Below are positions 59,253 to 64,000 of a stretch of 64,000 nt of DNA, in pieces. The translations under genes and the position numbers were made by a program. Numbering within the stretch: the stretch's first letter is position 1; the number at the start of each line of letters is the position of its first letter. The notes beneath the pieces are model-generated. The model was not told the origin of the DNA, searched no databases, and was given only the letters and a program-made list of their open reading frames with translations. The stretch comes from Streptomyces sp. NBC_01428 (GTDB taxonomy: Bacteria; Actinomycetota; Actinomycetes; Streptomycetales; Streptomycetaceae): assembly GCF_036231965.1 (NCBI RefSeq), contig NZ_CP109499.1, forward strand, positions 8,122,001 to 8,186,000. The letters run 5' to 3'.

Positions 59253-61595
59253 ATGGCAACGAGGTCCGTCGCGGCGACCGCTCCCGAACTCGTCCTCGAA
59301 ACCGAGACGGGCTCGACGGTCATGAGCCCGGGCCACGACTACCACGTCGGCCGTGACCCCCTCTGCGACGTCGTGATCGACGACGTCCGCGTCTCGTGGC
59401 ACCACGCCGTACTGCGCCCCGACTCCGGCCACTGGACGCTGGAGGACGAGAACAGCACGAACGGCACGTACGCCGACGGCCGGCGCATCCACGAATGGGG
59501 CGTCGGGCCCGGCAGCGTGATCCGTTTCGGCAGTCCCGCCGACGGTCCGCGGGCCGTCCTCGTGGGCCGCCCGCCGCCCGTGGAGGAACGCCCCTCCGTC
59601 GTGTCCGCACCCGCTGCCACCGGCACCTTCCGGCAGCCCACGACCGTGCGCCCGCTGCCGTCCCGCACCGTCCGGATCGGCCGCGGCGGCGACAACGACC
59701 TCGTCGTCGACGACCTCATCGTCTCCCGGAACCACGCCGAACTGCTGGCCCGCCCCGACGGCACGTACGAGATCGTCGACCTCGGCAGCCACAACGGCAC
59801 GTTCCTCAACGGACAGCCCGTCGCCCGCGCTCCGGTCACTCCGGGTGACATCGTGGGTATAGGTCACTCCGCCTTCTGTCTCGTCGGCGACGAACTCCAG
59901 GAGTACGTCGACAGCGGCGAAGTCTCCCTCGACGTGCAGGACCTCACCGTCGAGGTCGACCGGGGCCGCAAGACGCTTCTCGACGATGTGTCGTTTCCCG
60001 TCGGCGAGAAATGCCTCCTTGCGGTCGTCGGCCCGAGCGGTGCGGGCAAGTCGACCCTCCTGAACGCGCTGACCGGACAGCGGCCCGCCGACCACGGCAC
60101 CGTCCTCTACGACGGGCGCGACCTCTACCGCGACTACGCCGAACTGCGCCAGCGCATCGGCCTCGTCCCGCAGGACGACATCCTGCACGCCCAGCTCACC
60201 GTCCGCCGGGCTCTCGGGTACGCCGCCGAACTGCGCTTCCCGCAGGACACCGCGAAGGCCGAACGCCGCGCACGGGTCGACGAGGTGATCGGCGAACTGG
60301 GCCTGGAACAACGCGCCGACCAGCCCATCCACAGCCTGTCCGGCGGCCAGCGCAAGCGGGTCAGCGTCGCCCTGGAACTGCTGACGAAGCCGTCCCTGCT
60401 CTTCCTCGACGAGCCCACCTCCGGCCTCGACCCCGGCATGGACCGCTCGGTGATGCACATGCTGCGCGGGCTCGCGGACGACGGCCGCACGGTCATCGTC
60501 GTCACCCACAGCGTGCTCAGCCTCGACGTCTGCGACCGTCTCCTGGTGCTCGCGCCCGGCGGCAAGGTCGCCTACTACGGGCCGCCGGACGACACCCTCG
60601 CCTTCTTCGGCTACCGGCAGTGGCCCGAGGCCTTCGAGGCCTTCGAGCGCGACACGGACCGGGACTGGGCGACGGAGTACCGTGACTCGCCGTTCCACCG
60701 CCAGTACATCGACAACTCCAGCTCACAGCCGCGCCGCGCGGAGGACACCGGTGGCGCCGTGGTCGGGCCGCCGCCCAAGGCCCAGAGCTGGGGCTCCCAA
60801 CTGCGCACCCTGGTCCGCCGTTACGCCGCGGCGCTCGGCGCCGACCGCACGTTCCTCGCCATCATGATCGCGCTTCCCTTCGTGATGGGCGCGATGGCCC
60901 GAGCCCTGGCCGGCGGCAAGCTGACGCAGGAGACGGCGATGAACGCGCTGCTCATCCTGTGCGTCGGCGGAGTCCTGACCGGCGCGGCCAACGCGGTCCG
61001 CGAACTGGTCAAGGAACGCGTCATCTACCAGCGGGAACGGGCCGTCGGCCTGTCCAGATCGGCGTACCTGATGTCCAAGGTCGTCGTGCTCGGCACCATC
61101 ACCGTGCTCCAGGCCGTCGTGCTCACGCTCGTCGCCCTGTTCGGCGTCGACCTCAACGCGCCCGGTGGTGAAGGGGTCCTGATGCCCCCGCTCGTGGAGA
61201 TCACCCTGGCGGTGGCCCTGCTCGCCTTCACCGCGATGATGCTGGGCCTCCTCGTCTCCGCCCTGGTGCGCAAGGAGGAGGTGACGATGCCGCTGCTGGT
61301 GCTGCTCGCCATCGTCCAGGTGGTGTTCTGCGGGGCGCTCCTGAAGCTGCACGGCGTCCCCGGCATCGAGCAGTTGGCCTGGCTGGTGCCCTCGCGATGG
61401 GCCCTGGGCGCGATGGCGGGGACCATCGGCCTCTCCCGGATCGTCCCCGGCGAGCTGACCGGCGACCCCCTGTTCAAGCACTCGACGGGCGTCTGGCTGC
61501 TCAACATGGGCATGCTCGTCGTGCTCTCCGTCCTCTTCGGCTACCTGGTGGCCCGACTGCTGCGGCGGCACGAACCCGCCGTCATGCGGAAGTAG
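59253..61595 (+). CDS. Two-FHA-domain ABC exporter (Rv1747-like)
   Basis: 780-residue protein with two N-terminal FHA domains, an ATPase and a type-2 membrane domain. FHA1 (about 20-95): HVGRD, VSWHHAVL, NSTNGTY. FHA2 (about 145-210): RIGRGGDNDLVV, VSRNHAELL, SHNGTFLNG. ATPase: GPSGAGKSTLLNAL (near 258), LSGGQRKRVSVAL, LLFLDEPTSGLDPG. C-terminal six-helix ABC2 domain (about 545-775). FHA domains bind phosphothreonine; in mycobacterial Rv1747 this links a Ser/Thr kinase to export. The adjacent repeat protein and kinase fit that logic. The exported substrate is unknown. Confidence 0.93.
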   Translation: MATRSVAATAPELVLETETGSTVMSPGHDYHVGRDPLCDVVIDDVRVSWHHAVLRPDSGHWTLEDENSTNGTYADGRRIHEWGVGPGSVIRFGSPADGPRAVLVGRPPPVEERPSVVSAPAATGTFRQPTTVRPLPSRTVRIGRGGDNDLVVDDLIVSRNHAELLARPDGTYEIVDLGSHNGTFLNGQPVARAPVTPGDIVGIGHSAFCLVGDELQEYVDSGEVSLDVQDLTVEVDRGRKTLLDDVSFPVGEKCLLAVVGPSGAGKSTLLNALTGQRPADHGTVLYDGRDLYRDYAELRQRIGLVPQDDILHAQLTVRRALGYAAELRFPQDTAKAERRARVDEVIGELGLEQRADQPIHSLSGGQRKRVSVALELLTKPSLLFLDEPTSGLDPGMDRSVMHMLRGLADDGRTVIVVTHSVLSLDVCDRLLVLAPGGKVAYYGPPDDTLAFFGYRQWPEAFEAFERDTDRDWATEYRDSPFHRQYIDNSSSQPRRAEDTGGAVVGPPPKAQSWGSQLRTLVRRYAAALGADRTFLAIMIALPFVMGAMARALAGGKLTQETAMNALLILCVGGVLTGAANAVRELVKERVIYQRERAVGLSRSAYLMSKVVVLGTITVLQAVVLTLVALFGVDLNAPGGEGVLMPPLVEITLAVALLAFTAMMLGLLVSALVRKEEVTMPLLVLLAIVQVVFCGALLKLHGVPGIEQLAWLVPSRWALGAMAGTIGLSRIVPGELTGDPLFKHSTGVWLLNMGMLVVLSVLFGYLVARLLRRHEPAVMRK

Positions 61596-61601
61596 GCGCC
61601 G

Positions 61602-63122
61602 ATGACGAGCCCCGCCTTCCGCCCCACGCATGTCGTGCCGCAGGACGGGCTGCCCGCCTGGGAGACACCGGACCCCTCCCGGCCCACCGTCGCGCTCGAC
61701 GCCCTGCTCCCCGTCCAGCTCGTCGACCGGCTCGGCGACTGGGGGCGGGTGGTCTGCGCCAACGGGTGGTCCGCCTGGGTCGACGGACGGTTGCTCATCG
61801 GCGTACCCCAGGTGCCGCCCGACGCGAGCGGGCCGCCGGCGCGGACCGCCGATCCGCGCCCGCTGCTGGCGCGGATGGAGGAAGCGCTCACGGAGTACCG
61901 CAGGGCCGCCGAGGAACTGGCCGCCGGACAGACCGACGGGGAGGCCTTCCGCGCCCGGACGCAGGGGCGGCGGATCGGTGTCGTCGTCGACGGAGAGTCG
62001 ATGTGGCTGTACGACGGCGCACACGAGCGGTGGGTGTACTGCGACGGGGCACGGCTCAGCACGTTCGCTGCCGAGCGCACCCCGACCACGTCCCCGCCGA
62101 TCCCACCCGAGCCGGCCCCCGAGCCCCGGCCGGCGAATCCGGGCCGGGGCGACCCGCCGAGCACCGGGCCGCGAGCCGGCCATCGGACACCCGGCGGCGA
62201 ACGGGACCAGGGACGGGACGCCGACCCCGAACGGGCCGCTGCCGCCCGACGTGAGCCGGACCGGAACCAGAGCCGGGAGCCCGAGGCCACGCGGCTCGTG
62301 GGCGAGGAGCCTGAGCCGACGCGGCTCGTGGGCCATGAGCCTGAGCCCGCGCCGGACGGGCACCGGGACCGCGAGCAAGGCCGGGAGCCCGAGTCGACGC
62401 GGCTCGTGGGGCAGGAAGCTGAGCCCGCGCCGGACGGGCACCGGGACGGCGAGCCGGACCGGAACCAGGACCGGGAGCCCGAGGCCACGCGGCTCGTGGG
62501 CCAGGAGCCTGAGCCCACGTCGGGCGAGCACCGGGACCGCGAGCCGGACCGGGAGCCCGAGCCGACGCGGCTCGTGGGCCGGGGACCCGGGGCCGACCGC
62601 AGTCAAGACCGAGAGCCGGAGGCCACGCGGCTCGTGGGCGAGGAGCCTGAGCCCGCGCCGGACGGGCACCGGGACGGCGAGCCGGACCGGAACCAGGACC
62701 GGGAGCCCGAGGCCACGCGGCTCGTGGGCCAGGAGCCTGAGCCCACGTCGGGCGAGCACCGGGACCGCGAGCCGGACCGGGAGCCCGAGCCGACGCGGCT
62801 CGTGGGCCGGGACGAGCTGGATCAGGGGCAAGACCGGGAGCCGGAGGCCACGCGGCTCGTGGGGCAGGAAGCTGAGCCCGCGCCGGATGAGTACCGGGGC
62901 CCGGACCCTGCGCCCACGCGGCGCGCGGACCGGGGCGGGGAGCCCGAGCGCGCGCGGGGCGATGACCACGGTGCCGGCCGCGTACGTACCGCGGACCAGG
63001 AGCGTGAGCGGCGGATCCGGGAGCGTGAGGAGGAGGAGACCAGAGCCGTGCCGGATGCGGCGCCCGGCGGGCACGAACCCACCCGCGTGGTCACCTTCGA
63101 CGACGACGGCGGCCGGCCCTGA
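61602..63122 (+). CDS. Acidic repeat protein with nine TRLVG motifs (candidate phospho-scaffold)
   Basis: 506 residues. Residues 1-160 look globular, possibly SH3-like (ALLPVQLVDRLGDWGRVVC, GESMWLYDGAHERWVYCDG). Residues 170-505 are disordered, rich in Glu, Pro, Arg and Asp. Nine copies of Thr-Arg-Leu-Val-Gly in (A/P/S)TRLVG context lie between Thr230 and Thr417, and HEPTRVV closes the C-terminus. Val at +3 after Thr suits FHA-domain binding of phosphothreonine. It starts 6 nt after the FHA-ABC stop and is followed 34 nt later by a Ser/Thr kinase. I infer a multisite kinase substrate that docks the exporter; no family is recognised. Confidence 0.82.
   Translation: MTSPAFRPTHVVPQDGLPAWETPDPSRPTVALDALLPVQLVDRLGDWGRVVCANGWSAWVDGRLLIGVPQVPPDASGPPARTADPRPLLARMEEALTEYRRAAEELAAGQTDGEAFRARTQGRRIGVVVDGESMWLYDGAHERWVYCDGARLSTFAAERTPTTSPPIPPEPAPEPRPANPGRGDPPSTGPRAGHRTPGGERDQGRDADPERAAAARREPDRNQSREPEATRLVGEEPEPTRLVGHEPEPAPDGHRDREQGREPESTRLVGQEAEPAPDGHRDGEPDRNQDREPEATRLVGQEPEPTSGEHRDREPDREPEPTRLVGRGPGADRSQDREPEATRLVGEEPEPAPDGHRDGEPDRNQDREPEATRLVGQEPEPTSGEHRDREPDREPEPTRLVGRDELDQGQDREPEATRLVGQEAEPAPDEYRGPDPAPTRRADRGGEPERARGDDHGAGRVRTADQERERRIREREEEETRAVPDAAPGGHEPTRVVTFDDDGGRP
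62421..62583. repeat. 163-bp perfect direct repeat, copy 1
   Basis: Identical base for base to 62649-62811 (offset 228 bp = 76 codons, in frame). Lies inside the TRLVG array. Confidence 0.95.
62649..62811. repeat. 163-bp perfect direct repeat, copy 2
   Basis: Second copy of the segment at 62421-62583. Each copy spans two TRLVG motifs. Confidence 0.95.
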
Positions 63123-63156
63123 TGGCCGGCGGACGGCGCGCGGGCGGTGACGGCTG

Positions 63157-64000
63157 ATGGACGACGAGGGGTCCCGCCGCGAGACCAGCCCGTTCGCGGG
63201 AAGGCCGTCCGACCTGATCGGGCGGCGGATCGCGGACTACCGCATCGAGCGGGAGATCGGCCGAGGCGGGATGGCCGTCGTGTACCAGGCCAAGGACCTG
63301 CGCCTGGACCGCACGGTCGCCCTCAAGCTCCTCGCCCCCGAACTCGCCCGCAACGACACCTTCCGCGGCCGGTTCACCCACGAGTCGCGCGTGGCCGCGG
63401 CGATCGACCATCCGCACATCGTGCCGGTCTTCGAGGCGGGCGAGACCGACGGCGTCCTCTACATCGCCATGCGCTACGTCGCCGGCCGCGACCTGCGTCA
63501 TCTCCTCGACCGCGAGGGGCCGTTGTCCGTGACGGTGGCCGCCCGGATCGGGCTCCAGGTGGCCTCGGCGCTCGACGCGGCACACGACCACGGACTCGTC
63601 CACCGGGACGTGAAACCCGGCAACATCCTGGTCGCGCAGGGCACCGACAGCGACCACCCGGAGCACGTCTACCTCACGGACTTCGGGCTGACGAAGAAGT
63701 CGTTGTCGCTGACCGGGTTCACGAGCGTGGGGCAGTTCGTCGGCACCCTCGACTACGTGGCGCCGGAACAGATCTCCGGCAAGCCCGTCGACGGACGCTG
63801 CGACGTGTACAGCCTCGGGTGCGTCGTCTACGAGACGATGGCCGGCCGCCCGCCGTTCCAGCGCGACGACGACATGGCGCTGCTGTGGGCCCACCAGTAC
63901 GACGAGCCGCCGGCCCTGACCACGAAGCGGCCCGACATCCCGGTCGGCGTCGACGCCGTCCTCGCGAAGGCGCTGGCCAAGAGCCCCGACGACCGCTACG
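63157..64000 (+). CDS. Serine/threonine protein kinase (3' end beyond window)
   Basis: 281 codons are present before the window ends. Hanks-type kinase: DYRIEREIGRGGMAVVYQA (P-loop), VALKLL (catalytic Lys), LVHRDVKPGNILV (catalytic loop), TDFGLTKKSLSLTGFTSVG (DFG and activation loop with several Thr/Ser), GTLDYVAPEQ, DVYSLGCVVYE. The ATG at 63157 has GGCGGTGACGGCTG before it, a weak ribosome site, and is 34 nt after the repeat protein. The C-terminal part, including any membrane helix or sensor, is not visible. It is the obvious candidate to phosphorylate the TRLVG protein. Confidence 0.93.
   Translation, partial: MDDEGSRRETSPFAGRPSDLIGRRIADYRIEREIGRGGMAVVYQAKDLRLDRTVALKLLAPELARNDTFRGRFTHESRVAAAIDHPHIVPVFEAGETDGVLYIAMRYVAGRDLRHLLDREGPLSVTVAARIGLQVASALDAAHDHGLVHRDVKPGNILVAQGTDSDHPEHVYLTDFGLTKKSLSLTGFTSVGQFVGTLDYVAPEQISGKPVDGRCDVYSLGCVVYETMAGRPPFQRDDDMALLWAHQYDEPPALTTKRPDIPVGVDAVLAKALAKSPDDRY

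Noticed and set aside
62250..62900. CRISPR-like or satellite DNA
   Set aside because: The repeats are in frame, unequal in spacing and encode a continuous acidic protein; no spacer structure.

Overview
The window is very GC-rich chromosomal DNA with strong third-codon GC bias, GTG and TTG starts, many 1-4 nt gene overlaps and families typical of actinomycetes (SPW repeat, FHA-ABC exporter, Rv1733c-like, ECF42, single-domain phosphoketolase). It is almost certainly Streptomyces or a close relative. I see no rRNA, tRNA, insertion sequence, phage or CRISPR. Most genes are intact; one alcohol dehydrogenase is a remnant, and the first and last genes run off the window.

Layout. 1-3.9 kb: acyl-CoA ligase end, SPW membrane protein, TetR regulator divergent from a metallo-beta-lactamase-fold hydrolase. 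4.0-9.5 kb: a tightly coupled five-gene lipid-modification operon (COG2907 FAD oxidoreductase, DUF1365, two cyclopropane-fatty-acid-synthase-type methyltransferases, DUF1295 membrane protein). 9.6-17.6 kb: SigK-like ECF sigma with its zinc-motif anti-sigma factor, a second ECF sigma divergent from a B12-binding MerR (LitR/CarH-type) regulator, a DUF4142 protein, a DNA photolyase with an upstream NAD(P)-binding DUF2867 gene, and a MarR gene. 17.8-22.3 kb: MMPL exporter, a small protein, a one-TM protein of unknown role. 22.6-27.1 kb: sulfur-acquisition genes (SsuE, SfnB-like, SsuD, a second SfnB-like) behind a cysteine-type leader peptide. 27.2-28.8 kb: DGPF protein plus ECF42 sigma. 28.9-35.6 kb: urea ABC transporter urtABCDE with a signal-less AmiC-like sensor and a MarR regulator. 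35.7-44 kb: aldehyde dehydrogenase, alcohol dehydrogenase remnant, phosphoketolase, Rv1733c-like protein, CPBP protease, 6-phosphogluconate dehydrogenase. 44-46.4 kb: TPP-riboswitch operon (CytX-like permease, thiD). 46.7-58.4 kb: assorted hydrolases, oxidoreductases and regulators, including a secreted sphingomyelinase and adenosine deaminase. 58.7-64 kb: FHA-ABC exporter, a repeat-rich acidic protein, and a Ser/Thr kinase.

The strongest system-level signal is at 4-17 kb. The promoter regions of the lipid operon and of the SigK-like gene share an almost identical bipartite element (CAATCC, 16 nt, CGGAAT or CGGATC), and a weaker copy with the same spacing lies before the SDR-photolyase operon. 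With the B12-type regulator between them, this reads as a light or singlet-oxygen defence regulon without carotenoid genes: one ECF sigma driving membrane lipid modification and DNA photorepair.

The second striking feature is the gene between the two-FHA exporter and the kinase. It carries nine copies of a Thr-Arg-Leu-Val-Gly motif, which looks like an array of phosphothreonine docking sites for the neighbouring FHA domains. A perfect 163-bp DNA duplication shows that the array grew recently.
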